Position numbers and translations under genes: made by a program. Shown in pieces: positions 43,589 to 52,125 of a DNA stretch of 64,000 bases. The notes beneath the pieces were generated by a model that did not search any database, was not told the origin of the DNA, and saw only the letters and a list, made by a program, of their open reading frames with translations. The stretch's first letter is position 1; every line of letters begins with the position of its first letter. Source of the stretch: Candidatus Latescibacterota bacterium (GTDB taxonomy: Bacteria > Latescibacterota > UBA2968 > UBA8231); assembly GCA_022819745.1 (NCBI GenBank), contig JAJEGS010000060.1, positions 1 to 64,000 of the forward strand. Reading direction: 5' to 3'.

Positions 43589-44761
43589 TTGCACACACCC
43601 CTGTTGGATATCGCACCCACTGATCTAGTGGACATTGCAGTCGTCGCGTTGCTGCTTTGGGGTCTAGTGGTTTGGACCCGCCGAGCGCGAATGGCCCTGC
43701 TCGGTTTGGGTTTTTTGGGCGTCTTCTACCACCTGATAGCGCAGCAATTCAAGTTGCAGCTAACGACTTGGATTCTCCAAGGCTTTTTCGCGGCGCTAGT
43801 GGTGGTGGTAGTGGTGGTGTTCCAGGATGATTTGCGCCGGCTCTTTGAGCAGATCGCCACGCTCAGTCTGCGCCGCAAGGCTCCGCGCCCGGATCCCTCC
43901 AGCTTGGGAACGCTGACTAGGGGATTGCATCAGTTGGCGGCGAAAAGACGCGGGGCCTTGGTGGTACTGCCGGGGCGCGAGCCGATAGAGCGGCATTTTT
44001 TGCAGCATGGGGTCCCTCTGGACGCGGAGATCAGCGAAGAACTCCTCGACAGCCTTTTCGATCCTAGTTCGGCTGGGCACGACGGCGCGCTGGTGATGGA
44101 GAATAATAGAGTCAAGGAGTTTGGAGTACATTTGCCGCTTTCCGAAAATAGGAATGAACTGAAGGGAGGTGGTACGCGGCACGCGGCCGCGTTGGGACTA
44201 GCCGAACACAGTGATGCCCTGTGTCTGGTGGTCTCAGAGGAGCGCGGCACTATCGGGATCGCAACGCGGGGGCAACTCGAGATTCTGGACAATCCGGACG
44301 CGGGCAAACTGGCGAACAGGATCAGAAGCTACTTGCAGCGTACGGGGACCCAAGTGAACGCACGCCGCGATTGGCATCGGTGGGGGCGGCGTATAGTGGA
44401 AGGTCTTTTGTCCTTCGCCTTGGCCTTGGGCGCGTGGCTAGCCTTCGTACCGGGCGCAACGCTCGAGGAAGCAGTGCGCCAGGTATCCGTAGCCGTAGAG
44501 AACATGCCCGAAGGATATGCGCTCAAGGACGTTAAACCTCCAGAGGTGGAGATTGAGGTAGCAGGACCGCGACGGGACATATTTTTGGCGAGCAATGCAG
44601 ATTTCCAAGTCGTCATTGACGCCAATCTCGTCAGGTTGGGGCGGAGGACCTTCGAGGTATCCACCCAGTCCGTGCGCCATGCAACCGGGTTGGAGGTCAA
44701 AAGTATCAAGCCAAACAAGGTGAAACTAACCGTGCAGAAAGCGCGAGGAGGAACGCGATGA
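43589..44761 (+). CDS. Diadenylate cyclase (CdaA type) fused to a YbbR domain
   Basis: A 390-residue protein joining two normally separate gene products. Residues about 10-85 form the CdaA membrane region, ending FQDDLRRLFEQ. The DAC catalytic domain (about 105-250) has HDGA (164-167), GGTRHAA (194-200) and VVSEERG (215-220), the residues that bind ATP and metal to make cyclic di-AMP. A fourth helix (about 268-288) leads to a single YbbR domain (about 295-385: VSVAVENMPEGY, VKPPEVEIEVAGP). In Firmicutes CdaR, a separate YbbR protein, regulates CdaA; here sensing and synthesis would be in one chain. It starts with TTG. Confidence 0.87.
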   Translation: MHTPLLDIAPTDLVDIAVVALLLWGLVVWTRRARMALLGLGFLGVFYHLIAQQFKLQLTTWILQGFFAALVVVVVVVFQDDLRRLFEQIATLSLRRKAPRPDPSSLGTLTRGLHQLAAKRRGALVVLPGREPIERHFLQHGVPLDAEISEELLDSLFDPSSAGHDGALVMENNRVKEFGVHLPLSENRNELKGGGTRHAAALGLAEHSDALCLVVSEERGTIGIATRGQLEILDNPDAGKLANRIRSYLQRTGTQVNARRDWHRWGRRIVEGLLSFALALGAWLAFVPGATLEEAVRQVSVAVENMPEGYALKDVKPPEVEIEVAGPRRDIFLASNADFQVVIDANLVRLGRRTFEVSTQSVRHATGLEVKSIKPNKVKLTVQKARGGTR

Positions 44762-44783
44762 AAATCGCAGTGAGAGGTACGGC

Positions 44784-45518
44784 ATGGCACTGAGCGAACA
44801 ACAGATTGCGTCTTTTAAGCAGCAGGGCTATTTGATTCTGGAAAACTTTATCGCGCCAGAGCAGATGGCCGCTTGGCGCGGGCAGTTCTGGAATCACCTA
44901 GGGGCCGATCCGCAAGACCCAGCGAGTTGGCCCGATAGCTATGTGATCGACGGGTTTGCGGTTGAACCGGCCTTTGGGCAGCTTCCGCAGATGCAGGAAG
45001 TGGTCGAGGCGATGGGCGGCGGGCAATTTAGCGGTGGCGGCGGCTCCATGCTGGTGCAGTGGCCGCGCTCGGGGGAAGCGTGGGACTGGCCGGGCCAAGG
45101 GCATATCGACGGCTATGGGCCGGGGGGCTGGAGCGGCGGTTTTATGCTGGGGGCGACGGCTTACTTAGACGATGTGGAAGCAAACGGCGGGGCCTTTGTT
45201 TACTGGCCGCAGAGCCATCTGCCGACCCACGCGTACTTCCGCGAACACCCCGCCCACATCGACGGCAGTTTCCGCGACCGCGACGATTGGGAGCCGCGCC
45301 AATGGGGGTTGTTCTCAGACCGCTCGCCTCACGGGCCGGAGCAATTTGTGGCGCGGGCCGGGGACGTAATTTTCTGGCACTGTTTTATGTGTCACACCGG
45401 CTCGGCCAACATCCGCTCCAAGCCGCGGCTGGGGCTTTTCGCCCGCTGGCACTACGCCAAACGCGAGGCCATGCGCTATGAGGTACCGGAGGACTTGTGG
45501 AAGTATTGGGCGATCTAG
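44784..45518 (+). CDS. Phytanoyl-CoA dioxygenase (PhyH) family protein
   Basis: A 244-residue oxygenase with iron ligands H107-I-D109 (GHIDGYG) and H204 (MCHTGSAN), and R215 for 2-oxoglutarate. It starts 22 bp after the diadenylate cyclase stop, so the two are likely co-transcribed, though no functional link is known. The GQGHIDGYGPGGWSGG loop is glycine-rich compared with other copies in the window. The substrate is unknown. Confidence 0.87.
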   Translation: MALSEQQIASFKQQGYLILENFIAPEQMAAWRGQFWNHLGADPQDPASWPDSYVIDGFAVEPAFGQLPQMQEVVEAMGGGQFSGGGGSMLVQWPRSGEAWDWPGQGHIDGYGPGGWSGGFMLGATAYLDDVEANGGAFVYWPQSHLPTHAYFREHPAHIDGSFRDRDDWEPRQWGLFSDRSPHGPEQFVARAGDVIFWHCFMCHTGSANIRSKPRLGLFARWHYAKREAMRYEVPEDLWKYWAI

Positions 45519-45634
45519 ACCGCCCTGTTGTCGAGCTGCTCAACCACCCGTGAAAGTTGCCCGTTTCGGCAAAATCGTCTAATTTTTGTAACATTATGTC
45601 CGTTCTCATTCATCTTTCATCCTCGGGAGCTACA

Positions 45635-45880
45635 ATGGCCAAGTCGATGTTTTCTCGGGAAGTCGCCCTCAAGCTCGAAGGCGAAATCAACGCCTTTCAA
45701 GCCTGTCGCAGTCTATCGCAACGCGCGCGAGACATTAACACAGAGCGCAAACTGAGAGAAGACGAAAGCGAAGTTCCCGAAGACGAACTACCCAATTCGT
45801 CGGCTAGTGCCATGCTGGACTTTGCCGAGGGGCGCATTACCCTCGCGTCAGAAGAGGATGCGGACTCAGACGAGGTCTGA
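45635..45880 (+). CDS. RNA polymerase omega-subunit-like small protein
   Basis: An 81-residue acidic protein. NAFQACRSLSQRARDIN aligns by eye with the omega helix (N-R-F/Y-x-L-V...RAR-Q-I) and SSASAMLDFAEGRITL with the later omega segment (T-x-A-L-x-E-I-x-x-G-x-I). Omega helps assemble RNA polymerase by clamping beta-prime. I chose ATG 45635, preceded by CGGGAG; an in-frame ATG at 45557 would add 26 unrelated residues. The usual gmk neighbour is absent, so the assignment rests on the sequence pattern alone. Confidence 0.5.
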   Translation: MAKSMFSREVALKLEGEINAFQACRSLSQRARDINTERKLREDESEVPEDELPNSSASAMLDFAEGRITLASEEDADSDEV

Positions 45881-46095
45881 ATCGCCCGCCGCTAGCGACA
45901 GCCCATCTACCTCGTGGGCCTGCCTTCGCTGCCGTCTCTAACGAAAAAACATGTAACCGTCGCACTGTCGGTCGCGTACCTTGCTGCCTAGAAGGAAGCT
46001 GGGGACGGGGCCGCCTGCTTGGTGGAATGCGGCGCGGCGCATAGTACTTTCATCCTCTGTCATAGCGCGGATAAACGCCCTGTAAAGGAGGCGTC

Positions 46096-47034
46096 ATGGG
46101 CCTAGAGAAAAACTGCTGTCCCCGCCGCCGCTGGGGCAAGACCGAGCTTTCCATACCCGTAATCCCATTCGGGACGCAAGGCTTTGGCGGCCACTTTGGG
46201 CCGGTTGACGACGAGGAGGCCATGGCCCTGATGCGCCGAGCCGTCGATTTGGGCGTCAATCACTTCGACTGCGCCCGCTGCTACGGCGACTCGCTGCGCA
46301 AGCTGGGCCGCGCGATCAAGGAAGGCGTCATCGCCCGCCGCGAGATCATCATCAGCGGCCGCGTCTGCTGCCACAGCGCGGCTGAATGGGGCGGCTACGG
46401 CGAGGGGCGGCCCGACTACTCGGCTACGCGGGTCTTGGCCGATACCGAAGATCAGCTAGAAATTCTGGGAATCGAGAAGTTCGACGTGCTCTTCCTCCAC
46501 GACCCGCCCGAGATCGAACCAACCCTTGAGTCAGGCGGCGCGCTCGAAGGGCTGGAACAAGTGCGCCAGCAAGGTGCCGTAGATTTCATCGGCTATGGCA
46601 TGAGGCCCCACGACTTTCACCTCGCGCACATTGCATCGGGCCGCACCGACGCGATGCTGTGCTTCAGCGACTACAACTTGCTCCGCCAAGGCGCGGCCGA
46701 CGCCATCCTGCCAGCAGCCGCAGCCGCCGACCTCGGAGTACTCAACGGCTGGTCAATCATGCGCGGCTGGCTGACCGGCGTGCCCGTGGAGCGCTTTATA
46801 CCGCGCGATAAGTGGGGCGAAGATCAGCATCGGGCCGAGGCCATGCGCTTGTGGTGCAACGAGCAGGGCATCGACATGCTGGAACTGACGTTGCAATTTT
46901 GCCTAGGCGAGGAACGCATCCACGGCAATCCCATCGGCTCGCTGAACGTCGAGCAGCTAGAGCGGAACGTCGCGGCGGCCATGGCGGTCGTCTCCGACGA
47001 AACAATCGCCGCTTTTGTCGCAGCGGGACTCTAA
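46096..47034 (+). CDS. Aldo/keto reductase family protein
   Basis: A 312-residue AKR TIM barrel: GTQGFGG start, D58 (HFDCA), Y63 (RCYGDSLRKLG) and H135 (LFLHDPPE) match the catalytic tetrad, but the Lys expected at the end of the IIIS-x strand is replaced (SGRV, Gly88/Arg89). C-terminal GSLNVEQLERNVAAA matches the NADPH-binding end. Canonical AKRs need Lys for hydride-transfer chemistry, so the enzyme may have altered activity. AAAGGAGG precedes the ATG. It lies about 75 bp before the SIS gene. Confidence 0.85.
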   Translation: MGLEKNCCPRRRWGKTELSIPVIPFGTQGFGGHFGPVDDEEAMALMRRAVDLGVNHFDCARCYGDSLRKLGRAIKEGVIARREIIISGRVCCHSAAEWGGYGEGRPDYSATRVLADTEDQLEILGIEKFDVLFLHDPPEIEPTLESGGALEGLEQVRQQGAVDFIGYGMRPHDFHLAHIASGRTDAMLCFSDYNLLRQGAADAILPAAAAADLGVLNGWSIMRGWLTGVPVERFIPRDKWGEDQHRAEAMRLWCNEQGIDMLELTLQFCLGEERIHGNPIGSLNVEQLERNVAAAMAVVSDETIAAFVAAGL

Positions 47035-47110
47035 GTTTGACGTCCCTTTGGGGTGTTCCGTACTTTCCGCCCGCCGAACCCTATAACTCAATTACCATCA
47101 AAGGAGGGGC

Positions 47111-47881
47111 ATGAGCGCTGCAGAAGATTATTACGCGCAGACGATGGAACTGTTGCAACGTCTGCGCGATACGCAAATGGACGCTATAGACCAAGCCGCC
47201 GCAATCTGCACCGAGAGCATTGCCAACGGTGGGCTGGTCTTTCTCTTTGGTGCGGGGCACTCGCGCATGATGTGCGAGGAAATGACGCCGCGCCAGGGGT
47301 GCTTCGTGGGCTTTTTTGCGTTGGTCGAGCTAGCGGTATCGAACCATGCGTCAATCGTCGGTACCAACGGGTTGCGCGGGCCGCTCTTTTTGGAGAAGTA
47401 CGAAGGTTACGCCGAGGAAATCCTCCAAGGGTTCGAGTTCGGGCCGCACGATGCCTTTATCTTGATTTCGACCAGCGGCATTCGGCCTCTAATCGTCGAG
47501 ATGGCCATGGGCGCTAAGGCACGGGGCTTGCCCGTGATCGCCATGCTGTCGAAGCCACATGGCGACCAATCGCCGCCCGCGCACTCGTCGGGCCAGAAGC
47601 TGATGGATGTGGCCGACGTCGTCCTCGACAACCAATGTCCGCCGGGGGACTGCGTGCTCGAGCTAGAGGGGTTGGAGTGGCGGACTGGACCGGTATCGAC
47701 GGTGACCGGCGCGATGATGATGAATATGCTGCGCTGCGAGGTGGCCGAGCGGTTGCTGGCGCGGGGGATCAAGCCGGAGCTATTGCCGAGCCATCAGTTT
47801 GTCGGCAATGTAAGCGCGGAAGAACAGTTAGAGCGATTTTATGAGGGCTACCGCAAGAGCCTCAAGCATTTGTACGAGTAG
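47111..47881 (+). CDS. SIS-domain sugar isomerase/etherase-like protein (UPF0309 type)
   Basis: A 256-residue protein built around one SIS domain: LVFLFGAGHSRMMCEE opens it, ILISTSGIRPLIVEMAMGAK is the phosphosugar-binding Ser/Thr loop, and VIAMLSKPHGDQSP follows. The pattern fits UPF0309, related to phosphoheptose isomerases and N-acetylmuramate-6-phosphate etherase. It probably acts on a phosphorylated amino sugar. AAGGAGG precedes the ATG. A ROK kinase gene lies 1.2 kb downstream, but the inverted-repeat cassette at 47885 is inserted between this gene and the SDR-ROK group. Confidence 0.87.
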   Translation: MSAAEDYYAQTMELLQRLRDTQMDAIDQAAAICTESIANGGLVFLFGAGHSRMMCEEMTPRQGCFVGFFALVELAVSNHASIVGTNGLRGPLFLEKYEGYAEEILQGFEFGPHDAFILISTSGIRPLIVEMAMGAKARGLPVIAMLSKPHGDQSPPAHSSGQKLMDVADVVLDNQCPPGDCVLELEGLEWRTGPVSTVTGAMMMNMLRCEVAERLLARGIKPELLPSHQFVGNVSAEEQLERFYEGYRKSLKHLYE

Positions 47882-47884
47882 CAG

Positions 47885-48236
47885 CCGATTTCCTAGTAGT
47901 GATTGCGTTTGAAATCGGAGGCGGTCTTTTTGGGCACCCACTACCTAAATTCCCAAAGTATAGGAGCCAAAGATGGCTAAAATTATATCTTCTCAAGAGC
48001 AATCATCGTTTGAAGTTATCGTGGAAGCCGAAACCCTGAGCGAGGCGATAAAAGAAGCTGCGTCATTGGCAGATGATGTGAAGACGCATGGATATGTACT
48101 TTTCCAAGTAGACGAAAACCTTTTCGGAAACATCGATGATACTCGGCAATGGCGTCTCAAGTGGTACGGAAAGGAACGTTAGTGGGTGCCCAAAAAACAA
48201 TCCTTATATTTCTAACGCAACCACTACCGATTTCCT
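47885..48236. mobile_element. Small cassette bounded by 47-bp inverted repeats and 10-bp direct repeats
   Basis: Left arm 47897-47943 and right arm 48180-48226 are inverted copies matching at 37 of 47 positions without gaps. The inner 17 bp (TTTTTGGGCACCCACTA) are identical, and the outer 19 differ at two positions. The 10-bp sequence CCGATTTCCT occurs at 47885-47894 and again at 48227-48236, flush with the right arm and two bases from the left arm, like a target-site duplication. Between the arms is one 69-residue ORF with a good ribosome site. No transposase is present, so it would be a non-autonomous element carrying a passenger gene. Confidence 0.65.
47973..48182 (+). CDS. 69-residue protein of unknown function inside the inverted-repeat cassette
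   Basis: AGGAG lies seven bases before the ATG. The protein is soluble and acidic, with a beta strand (SFEVIVEAE), an amphipathic helix (TLSEAIKEAASLADDVKT), two further strands (GYVLFQVDENLFG) and an aromatic basic end (WRLKWYGKER). I do not recognise it; the size and alpha/beta layout would suit an antitoxin, inhibitor or adaptor, but that is only a shape argument. Its TAG stop is the first three bases of the right inverted repeat. It is clearly more AT-rich than neighbouring genes, consistent with transfer. Confidence 0.65.
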   Translation: MAKIISSQEQSSFEVIVEAETLSEAIKEAASLADDVKTHGYVLFQVDENLFGNIDDTRQWRLKWYGKER

Positions 48237-48275
48237 TATCCAACGTCGCATTTACAAACCCCCTTCCGCTGAACC

Positions 48276-49055
48276 GTGGGCACTCTCGACAACAAGGTTT
48301 GTCTGATTACCGGCTCTACCGGCATCGCTGAGGCCACGGCTTTGCACGCAGCCGAGGAGGGGGCCAACGTATTTGTCACCTCGCGGACGGAAGCAAACTG
48401 TCGGGCCTTAGCCGAGAAGCTGGGAAAGCAGGGGGCGCACCGAGCAGCCGATCTGACGCAGCAGGAACAAGTCACCGAGACCGTGCAGACCTGCGTCGAA
48501 AAGTGGGGACGGATCGACGGGTTGTTCAATGTAGCGGGGATCAGCGGGCGGCGCTTTGGCGATGGGCCACTGCACGAGTGTACTGAGGAGGGGTGGGACG
48601 CGACGCTAGACGCCAACGCCAAGAGCATGTTTTTGGTCTGCCGCGCCGCGCTGCAACAGATGTTGACCCAGGAACTACGCGAAGAAGGCGCGCGGGGAGC
48701 GATTCTCAATATGGCCAGTGTGTTGGCCTTTGCGCCGGAGCGGAAGTTTTTTGCCTCGCACGCCTATGCGGCCAGCAAGGGGGCGATTGTGTCGCTGAGC
48801 AAAGCCATGGCCAGCTATTACGCGCCGCACGGAATTCGGGTCAACGCCATTGCGCCGGCACTGGTGGAGACGCCGATGAGCAAGCGGGCCGGAGAAAACG
48901 CGGAGATCATGGCGTTTATGCGCGACAAGCAGCCGCTCGGGGCGATGATGGGCGCGGCGGACGTAGCGGGAATGGCGGTCTTTTTGCTGGGAGACCAAGC
49001 GCGAGCAATTACCGGAACGGTGGTGACCGTAGATGCAGGTTGGTGCGTGAGCTAA
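48276..49055 (+). CDS. Short-chain dehydrogenase/reductase (SDR)
   Basis: A 259-residue classical-type SDR: TGSTGIAEATA cofactor loop, NVAG, a Ser in MASVLAF and the YAASK catalytic Tyr/Lys pair, ending TGTVVTVDAGWCVS. The glycine loop TGSTGIA lacks the usual third glycine spacing (TGxxxGIG), so NAD(P) binding may be altered. It starts with GTG. It is 13 bp upstream of the ROK kinase and so heads a sugar-linked operon. Confidence 0.88.
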   Translation: MGTLDNKVCLITGSTGIAEATALHAAEEGANVFVTSRTEANCRALAEKLGKQGAHRAADLTQQEQVTETVQTCVEKWGRIDGLFNVAGISGRRFGDGPLHECTEEGWDATLDANAKSMFLVCRAALQQMLTQELREEGARGAILNMASVLAFAPERKFFASHAYAASKGAIVSLSKAMASYYAPHGIRVNAIAPALVETPMSKRAGENAEIMAFMRDKQPLGAMMGAADVAGMAVFLLGDQARAITGTVVTVDAGWCVS

Positions 49056-49068
49056 CCAAGGAGGACGC

Positions 49069-50046
49069 ATGAAGGAATACGTCGTTGGCTTTGACGTGGG
49101 CGGCACCCGGGTCAAAAGCGGCGCGGTGACGCGGGGCGGGCGGATGCTGGCACCGGGCATCAATCCGTCGGGCTTTGCGCTGGGCATGGGCAATTTGCTC
49201 AAGACGCTCAAGGATGAAGTCGCGCGGATTTCCCAGAAGCTGGGCGGCAAGCCGCAGGCCATTGGCTTGGGCTTTCCCGGGGCTGTGGATCCCGAGGTTG
49301 GCGTGGTGTACATGCCGGGGAAGATCAAGGGGCTGGAGGGTTATCCCGTTGTCAAACGGCTGGCCAAGGCCACGGGGATTCCTGTCATCGCCGACAACGA
49401 CGGCCGCGTCTCCATCTACGCCGAGCGGCACTACGGTCTAGCGCGGGATTTGGACTGGGCGGTGACGATCACCATAGGCACAGGCGTCGGTTCCGGTGTC
49501 TTGCTCGATGGCAAAATTCTGCGCGACCCGCATCTGCAATTCGGAACGCAAATGAGCCACATCGTCATGCAGGCCCTCGGCGGGCGGCTGTGCCTGACCA
49601 ATGCGCGAGGTACCGCCGAGATGATGTGCTCGGCCACGGCCCTGACTCAGCAAGTGCGGGACGGGCTAGCGCGCGGCATTCCCTCGGTTTTGAGCGACCA
49701 GTACTTCAAAGATCCCAACGCCATCGACTTCAAGGCGGTGATCCGCGGCGTGAAGCGCCAAGACCGGCTCTGCGTTGACGAGCTGGAGCACTGGACCCGC
49801 AATTTGGGCTGGCTGCTGGTGAGTGCGGTACACGTGTATGCTCCCCAGCGCATTATCCTCAGCGGCGGGGCGACCAATGCAGCCGAGCACTTTCTCGAAC
49901 CCCTGCAAAAGCAAGTGAACGAACATTTATTCCGCCATCCAGCGGGCGCCGGCGTGCCGGTCGTGCTGTCCAAGCTGCGCGACCACGCCGGCGTTTTGGG
50001 GACCGCGGCAATTGCTTGGGAAAAAGTCGATGGAGGCCAACCGTGA
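49069..50046 (+). CDS. ROK family sugar kinase
   Basis: A 325-residue kinase of the ROK family: FDVGGTRVKSG phosphate loop, GLGFPGAVDPE, IADNDGRVSIYAE with the catalytic Asp, and TIGTGVGSGVLLDGK. The Cys-rich zinc motif of many ROK proteins is not intact (FGTQMSHIV...GGRLCLTN). No DNA-binding domain is fused, so it is an enzyme rather than a repressor; likely substrates are glucose, mannose, N-acetylmannosamine or allose. GGAGG precedes the ATG. Its stop overlaps the next GTG start (GTGA). Confidence 0.88.
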   Translation: MKEYVVGFDVGGTRVKSGAVTRGGRMLAPGINPSGFALGMGNLLKTLKDEVARISQKLGGKPQAIGLGFPGAVDPEVGVVYMPGKIKGLEGYPVVKRLAKATGIPVIADNDGRVSIYAERHYGLARDLDWAVTITIGTGVGSGVLLDGKILRDPHLQFGTQMSHIVMQALGGRLCLTNARGTAEMMCSATALTQQVRDGLARGIPSVLSDQYFKDPNAIDFKAVIRGVKRQDRLCVDELEHWTRNLGWLLVSAVHVYAPQRIILSGGATNAAEHFLEPLQKQVNEHLFRHPAGAGVPVVLSKLRDHAGVLGTAAIAWEKVDGGQP

Positions 50047-51071
50047 AAGAGCGCCCCCTGCGCACCACTGTTATCGGCTCCTACCCCTTCCCGAGTTGGC
50101 TCGAACACGCGGCTGAGCATCTGGGGGCCTTTGGGCCGGACGATATCGCCGAGATGCAGGACGACGCGGTCGTTGCCGCGCTCGGCGACCAAGTGCGCGC
50201 CGGGTTGGACGTGGTCACCGACGGCGAGCAGACCCGCTTTGACTTTAACCTCTCCTTTTACGGCTATCTCCAAGGCATCGACCTAGAGTCCGCACCACCC
50301 AGACACTTCGGCCCTCCCGCCCACGACCAGCGCGGACGCCACGCAATCACCGGACTGCTACAAGCGCCGCACGGCTTGGGTGCGGTGGAGGAGTTTGCGC
50401 GGCTCAAGCGGCTGGCACCAGCAGGGCCGACGCTCAAGGCCAGCGTGCCAGGTCCCTATACGTTGAGCGGACGGCTCGTACCCAACGACCAGTACCCGGA
50501 CCGCTGGGCTATAACCGAGGCCCTGTTGCCAATTGTGCGGAGCGAGTTGGAAGCGCTCTGTGCGGCGGGTTGCACCGAACTGACCGTCGATGAGCCGTCG
50601 ATGAGTTGCTATGCCCACCGCGAGGAGCCAGCGCGCTTCGTCGATATCTTCAACCGCACGGTCGAATCTGTTGCGGGCAAGTGCCGACTTTCGACCCACC
50701 TGTGCTTTGGCAACTACAAGGGCCGCGCCGTTGGGTTGCGCCGCTACGCGCCCATGTTCCCGGCCTTCTTGGACATGCAGGTCGATGAGATGCACGTTGA
50801 GATGGCCAGCCGCGAGTTCGCCGAGTTGGAAATCATCGGCCAGATCGCCGCAAAGATGGACGTGGCCGTGGGAATCGTCGATGTGAAGAGCTACTATATT
50901 GAAACCGTAGAGGACATCGCGGCGCGGGTCGAGGCGTGCTTGGAGTACGCTCCAGCCGACAGGCTCTCCTTTGCGCCCGATTGCGGACTGAGCCAAACGG
51001 CGCGCTGGGCGGCGAAGCAGAAGCTGGAGAACATGGTGGCTGGGGTGAAGGCCGTGCGAGAAAAGCTGTGA
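50043..51071 (+). CDS. MetE-like (cobalamin-independent methionine synthase II C-terminal domain) protein
   Basis: A 342-residue stand-alone UROD/MetE-like barrel. Zinc-site residues are visible in STHLCFGNY (H and C) and FAPDCGLSQTARW (C), and the N-terminus has TTVIGSYPFPSW and VVTDGEQTRFDF. Such short proteins transfer methyl groups from small donors to homocysteine or are involved in C-S/C-P chemistry; full MetE has an additional N-terminal barrel that is missing here. GTG 50043 is chosen because GGAGG precedes it and it overlaps the ROK stop. A PhyH gene follows at 25 bp. Confidence 0.86.
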   Translation: MKERPLRTTVIGSYPFPSWLEHAAEHLGAFGPDDIAEMQDDAVVAALGDQVRAGLDVVTDGEQTRFDFNLSFYGYLQGIDLESAPPRHFGPPAHDQRGRHAITGLLQAPHGLGAVEEFARLKRLAPAGPTLKASVPGPYTLSGRLVPNDQYPDRWAITEALLPIVRSELEALCAAGCTELTVDEPSMSCYAHREEPARFVDIFNRTVESVAGKCRLSTHLCFGNYKGRAVGLRRYAPMFPAFLDMQVDEMHVEMASREFAELEIIGQIAAKMDVAVGIVDVKSYYIETVEDIAARVEACLEYAPADRLSFAPDCGLSQTARWAAKQKLENMVAGVKAVREKL

Positions 51072-51096
51072 GGAAATTGCCAACGCGGAGGAAGCA

Positions 51097-52074
51097 ATGA
51101 GCTATAAACCAGTGGCCGACCAACGTCCCGATCGCTACAAAGTCTCCACGACCGAGTACGCCCTGTATCAAAGACAGGGGTTCCTAGTCGTCGAGCGCTT
51201 GGTCAATCTGGAAGAAGTGGAAGAACTCAAAGCGCACGTCATGGCCATGCTCAAGGGCCAAATCGACGTTCCGAGTCAAGAGCCGCCATCCCCAGAGGCG
51301 ACGGAAGAAGAGCTAGTGCAGCGGTTCACGCGGGTGCATCAACTGCACCGCTGGGACGCCACCTGCGAGCGCTTTTTGCTGCACCCACGCGTCTTGGACG
51401 TTTTGGAGGCGCTCATCGGGCCGGATGTGCTGGCCTTGCAGACCATGCAGTTTTTCAACGCGCCGGGCATGGGCGGACAGGGTTGGCACCAAGATTCCTA
51501 TTACATCACCACGTACCCGGACACCCTCATCGGCGCTTGGTTGGCCTTGGAGCGGGCCGACGAGGAAAATGGCTGTCTGTGGGTCGCGCCCGGCTCGAAC
51601 CACGAGCCTATTTATCCCGACGAAGGCCGGGGGCACCTGGTCCACGCCGAGGGAGCCTTTGACGAGATTGAGACTGTAGAGGGGATTAGCCAGCTCGACG
51701 ACGAGGTCAATACGCTGTCGAGAGTCGCGCGGCGCTACGGTGACGCAGTGCCGGTAGTGGTGGAGGCCGGCGATGTCGTGTTCTTCCATCCGCACCTCCT
51801 GCACCGTTCCCATCCCAATCAGTCGCCCGACCGCTGGCGTCGGGCTTTTGTCAGCCACTATTGCAACGCCCGCTCTTGGGTGCCGTGGAATCACGGGGCA
51901 CCCTATGAAGGACCAACGGCTAATTACAAGCACATTCTGGCGCGAGGCCGGACCCATCTGCCCTTTGCCCACCCCGAGTTCGGCACGCCATGCGCGGCGT
52001 TGGCAGCCGATGCAAATGGCGCTCCCGAGCGCATGGTGGCGAGTGGGGGCGATATGGAAAAGCAAGAGGGGTGA
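51097..52074 (+). CDS. Phytanoyl-CoA dioxygenase (PhyH) family protein
   Basis: A 325-residue oxygenase with iron ligands H131-Q-D133 (GWHQDSYY) and H236 (LLHRSHPN), and R248/R249 for 2-oxoglutarate. It is the longest PhyH copy here; WVAPGSNHEPIYP and a 60-residue insertion before the distal His make it resemble the ectoine-hydroxylase/PhyH branch. CGGAGG precedes the ATG. It ends an SDR-ROK-MetE-like-PhyH run, so its substrate may be a methylated or amino sugar derivative. Confidence 0.88.
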   Translation: MSYKPVADQRPDRYKVSTTEYALYQRQGFLVVERLVNLEEVEELKAHVMAMLKGQIDVPSQEPPSPEATEEELVQRFTRVHQLHRWDATCERFLLHPRVLDVLEALIGPDVLALQTMQFFNAPGMGGQGWHQDSYYITTYPDTLIGAWLALERADEENGCLWVAPGSNHEPIYPDEGRGHLVHAEGAFDEIETVEGISQLDDEVNTLSRVARRYGDAVPVVVEAGDVVFFHPHLLHRSHPNQSPDRWRRAFVSHYCNARSWVPWNHGAPYEGPTANYKHILARGRTHLPFAHPEFGTPCAALAADANGAPERMVASGGDMEKQEG

Positions 52075-52125
52075 GGGCAATTCACCGATGGATGCACCAG
52101 TAGTAGTACCACACAAAAAGAAAAC

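Noticed and set aside
45881..46095. A small RNA in the gap before the aldo/keto reductase
   Set aside because: No promoter plus terminator pair and no convincing fold could be seen.
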